Below are positions 33,045 through 41,653 of a DNA stretch of 64,000 nucleotides, one piece after another (position 1 is the first letter of the stretch; each line of letters begins with the position of its first letter). The position numbers and the translations under genes are program-made. Source of the DNA: CAYIHX01 sp964363305 (lineage in GTDB: Bacteria; Bdellovibrionota; UBA1018). Where the stretch lies: contig CAYIHX010000005.1 of the NCBI GenBank assembly GCA_964363305.1, forward strand, positions 1 through 64,000. Reading direction: 5' to 3'. The notes under the pieces are model-generated. The model saw nothing but the letters and a program-made list of their open reading frames with translations, made no database searches and had not been told where the DNA came from.

Positions 33045-34229
33045 TTAGAAATAGTATCGAAATGCGGAATAGACGATGGCCGGGTAAGAGCCAAACTCCG
33101 AGCGGAGCGCTCCGGCTCCCAACGGCAGGAAGGCGCCAAAATCAATGAATGAATTATTGAAAATATTCCATTCAAGGGCAGGGGTGAGAAGCACGGAGGG
33201 GTCTTGCAGTGCGGCAATGACCTGGCCTCGGACTGAGACGAGAGGATGAGCGGGGTAGGACAGGCCCGAGATCAGATAATGTCGGCCGGCGAGAAACACG
33301 CCTCCTCGGCGGGCGGCGAAGGAGGCCGCCACACCCAGGTATTCTCCTGCGTCCTGACCTCCGGCGCCATTGAAGTGGTAGTCAGCCGTCCAGAAGAGGC
33401 TCTTTGAGAACTGGTAAGAGATTCCTGATGTGAGTCGAGCATACGAGCGTTCGCCCAATGGGGCCCGCATGTAAGCTAAATCGGTATTCCAGCCGATATC
33501 TCCGATGCTGCGCTCGAGCCCGATGCCCGTGAGCCAGGCGTCGCCGAAATAGATCTCGGTCAGGGCCCATTGGCTGTCCCAGAGCGCGAAGCTGGTTCGA
33601 AGAAAAACCGCGCTTTGATTCATATGGCCTCCGTCTCCGACGACGGCACCGAAATCGAGTTCCGCGAGCTGAGCGAGGGGGATCTGGAATCGGAGGGCGT
33701 CAACCCCGATTCGATACTCCACATTGAGTTGCTGAAAACCAAAGGGCAAAAGAACATCGGTGCCGTTCACTGTATTTGCACTACCGAAGGTAATCGCCTG
33801 CCGCCCAACGGTAACATCGGCAAAGGGCAGGCGTAGGCGCGCGTTAAGACGATCCAGGTTCTGATAGAGAACGAACTCCCGTCCCTCTACGTCGGCGATT
33901 TCCGTAGCCAGGTCCGCGATCCGGTATCGGCTCGCGGTCGACCGAGGAAGCGAGGAGGTGGTTCCTCCTGGATGAGTCGCGTAGCCCGCCTGAAAAACGG
34001 GCTGGAACTCATAGGCGCCTTCGAGGTTGAGCCACGAGGTCGGAGTGACCTCGGGCATGATGCGGAAGGCGTTCAGGGATTGGAAAGATCCCTCCGAGAG
34101 GGCGGGGCTATAGCCGCCGATCGCGAAGGTCTTTGCATAGGCTTTGATGCGGAGGGGCTCGATTTTTTCGGCGCCCCACGCCGTTCCCGCAGTGAGAAGC
34201 AGAATGAGGAAACTAAACGCGTTTCTCAT
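33045..34229 (-). CDS. Outer-membrane beta-barrel protein
   Basis: 394 residues with a signal peptide (MRNAFSFLILLLTAGTAWG-AEK) and a C-terminal FRYYF ending in aromatic Phe, the signal for barrel assembly. The body alternates hydrophobic residues with short turns: LNLEGAYEFQPVFQ, VTVGRQAITFGSANTVNGTD (a phrase common in porin-like alginate/DUF1302-type barrels), YARLTSGISYQFSKSLFWTA. It overlaps the upstream ATPase gene by 17 nt and precedes tatT, so it joins the ABC genes with the TRAP genes in one strand run. Function as substrate channel is inference. Confidence 0.78.
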   Translation of the reverse strand: MRNAFSFLILLLTAGTAWGAEKIEPLRIKAYAKTFAIGGYSPALSEGSFQSLNAFRIMPEVTPTSWLNLEGAYEFQPVFQAGYATHPGGTTSSLPRSTASRYRIADLATEIADVEGREFVLYQNLDRLNARLRLPFADVTVGRQAITFGSANTVNGTDVLLPFGFQQLNVEYRIGVDALRFQIPLAQLAELDFGAVVGDGGHMNQSAVFLRTSFALWDSQWALTEIYFGDAWLTGIGLERSIGDIGWNTDLAYMRAPLGERSYARLTSGISYQFSKSLFWTADYHFNGAGGQDAGEYLGVAASFAARRGGVFLAGRHYLISGLSYPAHPLVSVRGQVIAALQDPSVLLTPALEWNIFNNSFIDFGAFLPLGAGALRSEFGSYPAIVYSAFRYYF

Positions 34230-34905
34230 CCTGGTCCAGTCTTCCGTCTTTGAGGCGGATCAAGCGCTTCGCTCTCTCCATGACCATCGGATCATGGGTC
34301 GAGAAGAGAAACGTGATTCCTTGGTTTTCATTGAGGTCTTTCATCATATCAAGCAGGGCGGCCCCGGTGTGAGAATCGAGGTTCGCCGTGGGCTCGTCGG
34401 CGAGAATGATGTCGGGCCGTGAGACGAGGGCTCGGGCCACGGCCACTCGTTGCTGCTGGCCTCCGGAGAGTTCGCCCGGTCGGCGATGCTCCTTTCCCTC
34501 GAGCCCTACGGCTTTCAGGGCCTCGGCGGTCCGGCTTTTTCGCTCTTTGGCCGGAACTCCCTGAATCAGCATCACGTACTCGACGTTTTCCGCGGCGTTC
34601 AACACCGGAATCAGGTTGTAAGACTGGAAAATAAAACCGATGTGGTCGCGACGGAAGTCAGAGAGCTGGGTGCCCGTCATCGTCGAGATGGGTTTTCCGG
34701 CGAGCACAATTTCCCCAGAACTAGGGGTGTCCAGGCCTCCGATCAGATTCAGCAGCGTCGACTTTCCCGATCCGGAAGGGCCGACCAGGGCCGCGAACTC
34801 TCCCTTTTGAATATCGAACGACATCTGATCGAGGGCCTGAACCAAGGCCTCCCCTTCTCCATAGTTGCGGCTTGCCGCCCTCACTTCGATTACTGTTTCG
34901 CTCAT
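34213..34905 (-). CDS. LolD-type ABC transporter ATPase
   Basis: 230 residues. Walker A is LVGPSGSGKSTLLNLIGGLD, the Q-loop FIFQSYNLIPVL, the signature LSGGQQQRVAVARALVSRPD, Walker B IILADEPTANLDS, and the H-loop STHDP. GGLDTPSSGEI and FQSYNLIP are typical of the LolD/MacB/FtsE branch, which powers FtsX-type permeases in mechanotransmission rather than solute import. Its start overlaps the stop of the upstream permease gene (ATGA). The partners are the two permeases and the LolA-like protein. Confidence 0.93.
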   Translation of the reverse strand: MSETVIEVRAASRNYGEGEALVQALDQMSFDIQKGEFAALVGPSGSGKSTLLNLIGGLDTPSSGEIVLAGKPISTMTGTQLSDFRRDHIGFIFQSYNLIPVLNAAENVEYVMLIQGVPAKERKSRTAEALKAVGLEGKEHRRPGELSGGQQQRVAVARALVSRPDIILADEPTANLDSHTGAALLDMMKDLNENQGITFLFSTHDPMVMERAKRLIRLKDGRLDQDEKRV

Positions 34906-36113
34906 AATGACTTCCTCATCGCTTGTGACGGATTCAGATGCGCCGCAATCCAGGCCGGGTACACGCCGGCGAGCAGCGTGAGTCCCAGAACAAAAAGGGG
35001 AAGGCGGATGAATGACTCCCGGCTTGAAATAACGAAGATCGGATCCCGGAGCACGGTCCCCGCGTACTCGGTAGAAGGCATTTGAATACCGTGCCGACTA
35101 AACCACAGAGTGAGGCCGAGTCCGAGGGTCGTACCGATCGCGATGGAGATCATACCGAGGCACAGACTTTCGAGGAGAATCAAGCGGGCAATGCGGGTCG
35201 GGCGCGTTCCGACGGCTTTAAGGACTCCGAATTCGTACATTCGCTCATAGAGCGACATGAGGAGGGAGTTGACGACCCCGAACGAGATCACTCCGAATAA
35301 GATGAATCCCATGATGAGCATCGAACTATTGGTCATTTCGAGCATCGCATAAAGCGCCGGCATGAGTTCGGGCCAAAGCAGGTACTCGATTTCCGGATTC
35401 TCGAATTTCAGGCTTGGGGGGTGGTTCAGCTCCTTGAAACGTAGCGCAATCTCATGGGCACCCGGCCCGAGCCTTAGCGCGCCGAGCAGGGTCGATCGGT
35501 TCACGAGAGCGACGACGGAGTTGAGCGTGTTCGATTGCAGGTCAAAAATTCCTGACACGCGGAAAAGTTCCTGGGTCAAGTCGCCCGAGCCGGCCTTACT
35601 GGAAGAAGCGGCCGTCAGGACAATGCGGTCCCCGAGTGACACCTCCAGCTCTTCGGCAAGCTTCTTTCCGAGAATGATTTCCTGCTTCTCGCCGCTCAAA
35701 AATACGCCGGACACCAGCCCCCGGCGAAAAAGCGAAACCTGGACCTCTTGTTCGGGCTCTACGCCGTAGATCTGCACGGCCCCCATCCCAGAGGCGGAGG
35801 CGAGCATTCCCTGCGCCAGCGTTCGTGGCGACCAGGCCGCGATGGCGGGGTCATTTTGGAGCGTCGCAGAGACCTGTTCGAACAGGGGAATGAGGAGATC
35901 GACATCGGGTTCCTCACGGTAGCCCCGCGCATGGATCTGGGCCTCGCCCTGGAGGGTCTGCGTGGCCGATCGAATCATGTTCACTTTCATGCCTTCGATC
36001 AGGCCCTCAACAAAAATGAGAGCCGCCAAACCGACCGCGATCACCAGCGCGGTCAGGAGCGTGCGTCGTAGGTTCCGAAGGGTATTTCGCCAGGCGAGCT
36101 TCAGGTCGGACAT
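34902..36113 (-). CDS. FtsX/LolCE-type ABC permease (second of pair)
   Basis: 403 residues with the four-helix FtsX layout: one N-terminal helix (LLTALVIAVGLAALIFVEGL), a large periplasmic domain (~residues 45-260), then three helices (MLIMGFILFGVISFGVVNSL, LILLESLCLGMISIAIGTTL, FIRLPLFVLGLTLLAGVYPA). ERMYEFGVLKAVGTRPTRIA is the conserved cytoplasmic coupling element. It is homologous to, but distinct from, the gene at 36114. The pair resembles LolC/LolE, but a dedicated lipoprotein-release role is not proven. Confidence 0.87.
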   Translation of the reverse strand: MSDLKLAWRNTLRNLRRTLLTALVIAVGLAALIFVEGLIEGMKVNMIRSATQTLQGEAQIHARGYREEPDVDLLIPLFEQVSATLQNDPAIAAWSPRTLAQGMLASASGMGAVQIYGVEPEQEVQVSLFRRGLVSGVFLSGEKQEIILGKKLAEELEVSLGDRIVLTAASSSKAGSGDLTQELFRVSGIFDLQSNTLNSVVALVNRSTLLGALRLGPGAHEIALRFKELNHPPSLKFENPEIEYLLWPELMPALYAMLEMTNSSMLIMGFILFGVISFGVVNSLLMSLYERMYEFGVLKAVGTRPTRIARLILLESLCLGMISIAIGTTLGLGLTLWFSRHGIQMPSTEYAGTVLRDPIFVISSRESFIRLPLFVLGLTLLAGVYPAWIAAHLNPSQAMRKSL

Positions 36114-37333
36114 TTAGGTGCTCCTGAGGGCTTTCACGGGCTGGATGTGGCCCGCTCGATAGGCGGGCCACAGGCTTACGAGCACCGCCGCGCCCACAAT
36201 CCACAAACCGGGTTCAATGAAGACAACGGGCGAGACGGACCCGAGGATTCGCTCGTAGGGCACGCCTCCGAGATCGATGGGTTCTTTGAGTGCGATTCCC
36301 ACGCGTGAAAGATACAAATGGACCGGTATGCTCAGGAGGGATCCGATGGTCCAGGCCAGAACCGACATGATCAAGGTCTCCAGCGTAATCAGACGAAAAA
36401 GCCAGCCGGGCCGTGTGCCGAGTGCCAGCAGAACCCCGAATTCTCGTGTCCGTTCCAGGATGCTCATGAGAATCGTATTGAGTACCCCGATCGAAACGAT
36501 GAACACGATAATTCCGTACGTGACGAGGTTGCCTTTTTTGTCTGATTCCATGGAGACGTAAAAATCTTCTTCCACCTTCTGCCAAGGGGCCCAGACGAGT
36601 TTCGGGTCGCCGGAGAGCTTCGCGTTCATCCGCTCCGCGAACGCTCGTGCCCGGTCGAAGTTTTTGAGGCGCACGGCGACTTCGTGCGTCCGCTGTTCAA
36701 GGCTGAAGTACTCTTCCGCATCNNNNNNNNNNACATGTACACGGTGCGGCCATCGGAGGAAGTTTCCGTTCCCATTACGCCTTTAACCCGAAAAATGGCG
36801 TTGGCCACGGAGCCGTCAGAGCCCTGGGAGATGAGCACGAGCTCATCGCCCAGTTTGAGTCTGAGCAGTTTTAAAAGGCTCGCTCCCACGGCTACTTCTC
36901 CTCGGCTGGTGGCAGATGAGAAAAGTACCCCTTGTTTCAGCTTTTTCGTGAGTGGAGTGACCTGCCCTTCCATCTCTGGATCAATTCCGAGAATCTTCGC
37001 CGGTGCGGTTTTCTGGTTCGCAAAGGCCAGGGCCGAGCCCACGATTCGGGGCGACCACGCCACCACGTCCGAGTCTTTCCGAAGAAGCTGCTCCCAATCG
37101 CCCTGGAGCGGAAAGGTTCGGTAGATGGAGGGTTTTTCCAGGTATCCCTGACGGTGGAGCTGGGCGTGGCCCGTCGTCTGGGAGGTGAAAAAATCGATCA
37201 TGCTGCCGTAGGTGCCCTCGGTCGTCGAGACCGCCAATGAGAGGAGGAGGTCGCCGACGGCCAGCCCTGCGATGGTCAGGATCGTGCGTCGGCGGTGCCT
37301 CCAGAGGTTTCTGAACGCGAGAAGTCCGATCAT
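36114..37333 (-). CDS. FtsX/LolCE-type ABC permease (first of pair), split by assembly gap
   Basis: The N-terminal part (MIGLLAFRNLWRHRRRTILT, IAGLAVGDLLLSLAVSTTEG) and periplasmic domain read from 37333 to the gap. The remainder (EVAVRLKNFDRARAFAERMN, ILERTREFGVLLALGTRPGW and three helices) reads from the gap to 36114. Ten Ns at 36723-36732 separate them, and the frames differ by one base, so the true gap length is not 10. There is no reason to call a pseudogene. It lies 3 nt downstream of the LolA-like gene and abuts the second permease. Confidence 0.83.
36723..36732. other. Assembly gap (10 N)
   Basis: Ten undetermined bases inside a permease gene; reading frames on either side fit together only if the real length is not 10, so it is a scaffold placeholder. 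Confidence 0.97.
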
Positions 37334-37336
37334 ATC

Positions 37337-38071
37337 CTAGAACCTCTCTTGAAGCTTTCGCAGCGTGAAGAGCGAGGGGTCTGGTTTGGTATTGAACCGC
37401 AGGCTGTCGTAACGAATCGTGGTGGAATTGCCGGGTTTTTTTACCGAAATCAGTTTCATCACGGCCGGGAACTTTCGTCCGTCGAAGTCTCTCACCTCGC
37501 TAAATTGCATCTCTCGTATCTTCTGGTTTTTTTCGTCGTAGAACATCTGGGAATCCGGAAGCAAAGTGGTTCGATCGATTGTCGTTTCGATCTTCCCCCA
37601 GACGGTAGCGGTGTTCTTTTTAGGGACGAGAGTGAGGACGTATTTGCCGTTCGTTGTCTTCACCTGGCCATCGTACTCTGATTCCAGAGAAACTTGCCGG
37701 ACGAGGTCGTCGTTCGTAAAGTCAGATCCCATCCAAGAGCCCATCATCATCGAAGGGGGGATTTTCATGACCTTGTTGATCTTTGGAAAGAAATTCCACA
37801 TTTCTTGTTCGACGCGAAGGGTGGCGACTCCCCGGTCCTTCGCCGGTGAAAGGATGCGAATGAGCGTGGTCTTCAAGCCTTGGCTGAACGATTTCACCTT
37901 GAGCTCGCGGAGCCAGTCCGGTGTTTGGATCGCCATGGTCAGCTCGGCCTCGGCCGAGTCGCTTCGGTACAGGTTATCCATTTTTCGAGTCAGCTCAAGA
38001 ACGGAAATCTCCGCCGCACCTGAAAATGACGGAAAAAACAGAATGAAGATGGAGAAAAATCGGAGAAACAT
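37337..38071 (-). CDS. LolA-like outer-membrane lipoprotein-sorting family protein
   Basis: 244 residues with a signal peptide (MFLRFFSIFILFFPSFSGAA). The mature protein is beta-rich: SVLELTRKMDNLYRSDSAEA, TLIRILSPAKDRGVATLRVE, MWNFFPKINKVMKIPPSMMM, WMGSDFTNDDLVRQ, and KKPGNSTTIRYDSLRFN. The MWNFFPKINKVMKIPPS then GSWMGSDFTNDDL phrasing is diagnostic for the LolA-like family found next to FtsX permeases. It probably carries a lipid or lipidated cargo across the periplasm for the adjacent ABC system. The ATG at 38071 is chosen because the hydrophobic signal begins there. Confidence 0.85.
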   Translation of the reverse strand: MFLRFFSIFILFFPSFSGAAEISVLELTRKMDNLYRSDSAEAELTMAIQTPDWLRELKVKSFSQGLKTTLIRILSPAKDRGVATLRVEQEMWNFFPKINKVMKIPPSMMMGSWMGSDFTNDDLVRQVSLESEYDGQVKTTNGKYVLTLVPKKNTATVWGKIETTIDRTTLLPDSQMFYDEKNQKIREMQFSEVRDFDGRKFPAVMKLISVKKPGNSTTIRYDSLRFNTKPDPSLFTLRKLQERF

Positions 38072-38114
38072 GCGAAGGCCCTCAACAGATTCTCGTAGAG
38101 GAATTCGTCGGTTT

Positions 38115-38447
38115 TTATTTCCGTGCGGCCGGAGTGGCGCCGGTTGGAGCGGCAGATTGCGGAGCTGCGGCGCCAGTCGGAGCACTTACGGGCGCGGTGC
38201 CGTCAAACACGCTCTTTTTACCCGCAGAGTTCAGGGCGGTGAGGCTGAACGAGGTGACCATGAATACCGCTGCCAAAACCTGGGTGGTTCGGGTGAAGAA
38301 GTTCGCCCCGCCAGAACTTCCGAAGATCGTGTTGCTGGATCCGCCCAGGGACGCGCTGATTTCCGCACCTTTTCCAGATTGCAGCAAAACCACGACCACA
38401 AGGAGGAAAGCCGTAATGACATGGATAACAGTAAGTACAGTGCTCAT
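38115..38447 (-). CDS. secG: SecG preprotein translocase subunit
   Basis: 110 residues. Two transmembrane helices (VLTVIHVITAFLLVVVVLLQ and VLAAVFMVTSFSLTALN) flank the SecG hallmark loop QSGKGAEISASLGGSSNTIF, GSSGGANFFTR. A C-terminal Ala/Pro/Thr-rich tail (APVSAPTGAAAPQSAAPTGA) is of low complexity. SecG assists the SecYE channel. It sits 13 nt after tpiA, the classical tpiA-secG arrangement. Confidence 0.95.
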   Translation of the reverse strand: MSTVLTVIHVITAFLLVVVVLLQSGKGAEISASLGGSSNTIFGSSGGANFFTRTTQVLAAVFMVTSFSLTALNSAGKKSVFDGTAPVSAPTGAAAPQSAAPTGATPAARK

Positions 38448-38460
38448 AGGTGCATCAGTC

Positions 38461-39291
38461 CTAACCCGAGAGTGCGTTTCCTGCAATCTCGACGAGTTCA
38501 ATCCAGCTCTGGGGCTTGAGGCTGGCTCCTCCGACCAGAGCGCCATCGATATCGGGCTGGGCCAAGAGTCCGCCGAGGTTCTGAGGCGTGACGCTGCCGC
38601 CATAGAGAAGAAGGCAGTCCGAGGAAGCGCTTTCACCCAAGATCTCGAGCAAGAATGCTCGGATGGCGCGATGGGCGCTCTGAGCCTGCTCTGGGGTGGC
38701 CGTGAGCCCGGTTCCGATCGCCCAGACGGGTTCGTAGGCGATCACCATGCGGCCGTTTTCAATTCCTTTGGCCCAGTGAGGGGCGCGATCACCGATGACC
38801 GCTTGTAATTGTTCACGGAGAACTTTCGTCGTATTACCCTGTTCGCGTTCGCTTCGAGTTTCTCCAACGCAGAGCGTAACGTCGAAGCCAGCCTGCAGCA
38901 GGGTTGCACTTCGCTTTTGTGAGGCGACGAGGGTTTCACCGAAGAGCTGACGGCGTTCACTGTGGCCGACGAGCGCCGAGCGTACACCGATTTCCTCACA
39001 CATCGGGGCGGAGACTTCGCCGGTGAAGGCGCCCGATTTTTCCCAATGGACATTTTGCGCGCCGATTTCAACGGGAAGGGCCTTGCGTGCCGAGAGCGCT
39101 GCGCTCCATGAAACGTCCGGGCAATGAAGAAAAAGGCGAAGCGACCCTTGCTCGAGGAGGGCGCGAGTCGGCTCGGAGAGTTTCGCAGTCCACTGGTGAT
39201 TGCATTCATCGAAGAAGTCGGCCGTGGCTTTTGGGCCATGGTTCATCTTCCAGTTACCCGAGATTCGAACCCCCCGAGTCCGAGCGCTCAC
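38461..39291 (-). CDS. tpiA: Triosephosphate isomerase
   Basis: 276 residues, slightly longer than the usual ~250. Active-site motifs are complete: SGNWKMNHG (catalytic Lys), ALVGHSERRQLFGE (His), AYEPVWAIGTG (Glu and start of the mobile loop) and LLYGGSVTPQNLGGLL (phosphate binding). It interconverts DHAP and glyceraldehyde-3-phosphate. It starts at GTG (39291), with 1 nt shared with the pgk stop. It is part of gap-pgk-tpiA-secG. Confidence 0.96.
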   Translation of the reverse strand: MSARTRGVRISGNWKMNHGPKATADFFDECNHQWTAKLSEPTRALLEQGSLRLFLHCPDVSWSAALSARKALPVEIGAQNVHWEKSGAFTGEVSAPMCEEIGVRSALVGHSERRQLFGETLVASQKRSATLLQAGFDVTLCVGETRSEREQGNTTKVLREQLQAVIGDRAPHWAKGIENGRMVIAYEPVWAIGTGLTATPEQAQSAHRAIRAFLLEILGESASSDCLLLYGGSVTPQNLGGLLAQPDIDGALVGGASLKPQSWIELVEIAGNALSG

Positions 39292-40514
39292 TAGTTTAGT
39301 ACCGCGGATTTCGGGTTACGGGTTTGAGCGCGCAGTACGTCGATGCCGGGCAGCGCACCGAGTTCGAGGTATTCGAGGACCGCTCCGCCACCGGTTGAAA
39401 GGTGATCGAAGCCAGCCGCCGTGCCTGATTGTTTGATGGCCAGCACGGTATCTCCGCCGCCGACGACCTTCACGGCATCGAGTCGAGAAACGGCTTCCGC
39501 TACTTGGTAGGTGCCTTGGGCGTATTCCGGCTTTTCAAACATGCCGAGCGGCCCGTTCCAGAAGATGGTCTTTGCGGCCGCCAGCATCTGCGTGAAGCGT
39601 TCGACGGTTTTGGGTCCGATGTCGAAGCCGCCGCTCGTGTCCACGGGAACCACCACCGGCACCCCTCGTTTCTTGGCATCGGCCAAGATCTGGCGAGCCG
39701 CCTCGACATCTTGAGGCTTGGGTTGCCGCGCGCCGGCAGGAATTTCGTTTCCTTGCACGGCCCAGAACGCATGCGCCATCGCGCCGCCGATGAGGAGTCC
39801 GTCCACTTGCACGAGTAGCGAGCGGATGGTCTGAATCTTATCGCTGACTTTTGAGCCCCCTAAGATCGCGAAGAAAGGCTTGGCGGGGTTTCGGACGAGT
39901 TTTTCGAGAAAACCAAGCTCTTTTTCGATTAAAAAGCCTACGCCACGCTCCTTCATCAGGGCGGGGACGCCAAAAGTCGAAGCGTGCTTGCGGTGGGCGG
40001 TGCCGAAGGCATCCGTGATGTAGATGTCCGCGAGGCGGGCCAGCTGGTGTGAGAATTTGTCGTCGTTCTTTTCTTCTTCCGGGTAGAAGCGGAGATTTTC
40101 GAGCATCATCACTTGGCCCCGCTTCAGGCTCTGTACCATCAGTTCGATGCCTTCGCCGACACAGTCAGCTGCGAGAGTGACATCGACTTTGAGCAGGTCA
40201 GCCAAGTGCAGCGCCACCGGCTCCAGGGAATTCGACTCCTCCCGCTTCCCGTCCGGGCGTCCGAGGTGGGTCGCGATCAGCACTCGCGCGCCCGCTTCGA
40301 TGCAGTGCTGAAGGGTCGGTAGAGCTTCGCGGATGCGAGTATCGTCAGCCACCGTGCGGACGCCGGCGTCGTTGATCGCGTTGAGCGGTACGTTCAGATC
40401 GAGGCGCAGGAAAACTCGTTTGCCCCCCAGCTGGAAGTCGCGTACCGAACGGATGGTGCCGAGGGTTTGCCCGACAGGATCTTGCTGTTCTGGATTCATT
40501 GAGTTGAGTTCCAT
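39291..40514 (-). CDS. pgk: Phosphoglycerate kinase
   Basis: About 407 residues. VFLRLDLNVPL (substrate-binding Asp/Asn), THLGRPDGKREESNSLEPVA, MLENLRFYPEEEKND, and DAFGTAHRKHAS lie in the N-terminal domain. FFAILGGSKVSDKIQTIRSL, IFWNGPLGMFEKPEYA, and VKVVGGGDTVLAI with LSTGGGAVLEYL lie in the nucleotide domain. The ATG at 40514 (MELNSMNPEQQD) is preferred to a TTG two codons upstream; a third candidate is 40499. It follows gap by a few bases. Confidence 0.96.
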   Translation of the reverse strand: MELNSMNPEQQDPVGQTLGTIRSVRDFQLGGKRVFLRLDLNVPLNAINDAGVRTVADDTRIREALPTLQHCIEAGARVLIATHLGRPDGKREESNSLEPVALHLADLLKVDVTLAADCVGEGIELMVQSLKRGQVMMLENLRFYPEEEKNDDKFSHQLARLADIYITDAFGTAHRKHASTFGVPALMKERGVGFLIEKELGFLEKLVRNPAKPFFAILGGSKVSDKIQTIRSLLVQVDGLLIGGAMAHAFWAVQGNEIPAGARQPKPQDVEAARQILADAKKRGVPVVVPVDTSGGFDIGPKTVERFTQMLAAAKTIFWNGPLGMFEKPEYAQGTYQVAEAVSRLDAVKVVGGGDTVLAIKQSGTAAGFDHLSTGGGAVLEYLELGALPGIDVLRAQTRNPKSAVLN

Positions 40515-40521
40515 ATCCAAT

Positions 40522-41535
40522 TTAAAGTTCCTTTTGGGCCATCCAGCGGGTCAAATCAAGCATTCGGGCGGAGAATCCCGACTCGTTGTCATACCAGGAA
40601 ATGACTTTCACGAAGTTTCCGCCCAAAATAGTCGTGAGTTCTGAGTCGATCGTCGAGCTGCTCGGATTTCCGTTGAAGTCGCAGGAGACGAGCGGCTCGG
40701 CCGAGTAGCTCAGGACGCCCCTCATCGATGTTTCAGAGGCGAGCTTGAAGGCGGCGTTGATCTCTTCTTTTGTGGTATTTTTTTTGAGTTCACCGGTGAA
40801 ATCGACCAGCGAAACATTCGGGGTCGGCACGCGGATGGCCAGACCGTCGAGCTTGCCCTTGAGGTGGGGAAGCACGAGGCCCACGGCCTTCGCGGCGCCG
40901 GTCGAGGTGGGGATCTGTGACATCGCGGCGGCGCGTGCGCGGCGCAGGTCCTTATGGGGGAGGTCGAGGATGTTCTGGTCGTTCGTGTAGCTGTGAACGG
41001 TCAGCATGGTCCCTCGCACGATGCCAAACGAGTCATCGAGCACTTTCACCAGCGGTGCCAGGCAGTTCGTCGTGCAGCTCGCGTTCGAAACCACTGCATG
41101 CTTCGAAGGGTCGAAGGTCGTTTCGTTCACGCCCATGCAGAAAGTGGCGTCAGCGTCCTTGGAGGGCGCCGAAATGATCACGCGCTTGGCCCCGGCTTTG
41201 AGATGCTGTGCGGCTGGTTCGCGGTTGGTGAAGATGCCGGTGCACTCATGCACGAAGTGGGCGCTGAGCTGAGCCCAGGGCAATTGGGTCGGATCTTTTT
41301 GCGCGAGGAGCACGATTCGTTTAGAGCCAACGATGAGCGATGAGCCCTCGAGCCGAACCTCCTGTTTGAGCGGGCCATGCACGGAGTCGTGCTTGAGTAG
41401 GTGAACCATGGTCTCCGGCGTGGTGAGATCATTGATTCCGACGATCTCGATCAGATCGTTCTCAAGCGCCAAACGTACGATTTTTCGGCCGATCCGGCCG
41501 AAGCCATTTATCCCCACTCGAATCGCTTGTGACAT
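40522..41535 (-). CDS. gap: Glyceraldehyde-3-phosphate dehydrogenase
   Basis: 337 residues. RVGINGFGRIGRKIVRLALE is the NAD-binding Rossmann start, VSNASCTTNCLAPLVKVLDD has the catalytic Cys, and SYTNDQNILDLPHKDLRRAR, then STGAAKAVGLVLPHLKGKLD and RVPTPNVSLVD follow. SWYDNESGFSARM ends the catalytic domain. It is the first gene of the glycolytic block. A 47-bp-arm inverted repeat lies 21 nt upstream of its ATG (41535), within its presumed leader. Confidence 0.96.
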   Translation of the reverse strand: MSQAIRVGINGFGRIGRKIVRLALENDLIEIVGINDLTTPETMVHLLKHDSVHGPLKQEVRLEGSSLIVGSKRIVLLAQKDPTQLPWAQLSAHFVHECTGIFTNREPAAQHLKAGAKRVIISAPSKDADATFCMGVNETTFDPSKHAVVSNASCTTNCLAPLVKVLDDSFGIVRGTMLTVHSYTNDQNILDLPHKDLRRARAAAMSQIPTSTGAAKAVGLVLPHLKGKLDGLAIRVPTPNVSLVDFTGELKKNTTKEEINAAFKLASETSMRGVLSYSAEPLVSCDFNGNPSSSTIDSELTTILGGNFVKVISWYDNESGFSARMLDLTRWMAQKEL

Positions 41536-41555
41536 GTCCGTGGCATAGCACAGAC

Positions 41556-41653
41556 AATAGGGGTCAGGCTCCAAATCTTAAGAGAATTAACAATTACGGA
41601 TTCATCAATCCGTAATTGTTAATTCTCTTAAGATTTGGAGCCTGACCCCTATT
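41556..41653. repeat. Perfect 47-bp inverted repeat with 4-nt loop
   Basis: Bases 41556-41602 are exactly reverse-complemented at 41607-41653 around CATC, giving a 98-base hairpin without mismatch. The outer part reads AATAGGGGTCAGGCTCCAAA; the inner part is AT-rich (TTAAGAGAATTAACAATTAC). The stop codon of the exported-protein gene at 41649 lies within the hairpin's edge. It is between that gene and gap, both on the minus strand. No T-run follows. Such perfection implies recent origin or selection. Confidence 0.9.

Noticed and set aside
36114..37333. Permease as a frameshifted pseudogene
   Set aside because: The frame change coincides exactly with the 10-N placeholder, so it reflects unknown gap length rather than a mutation.
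39250..39280. TTCGAA-containing text resembling a tRNA T-arm
   Set aside because: It lies inside tpiA coding sequence and no acceptor or anticodon stems can be drawn around it.
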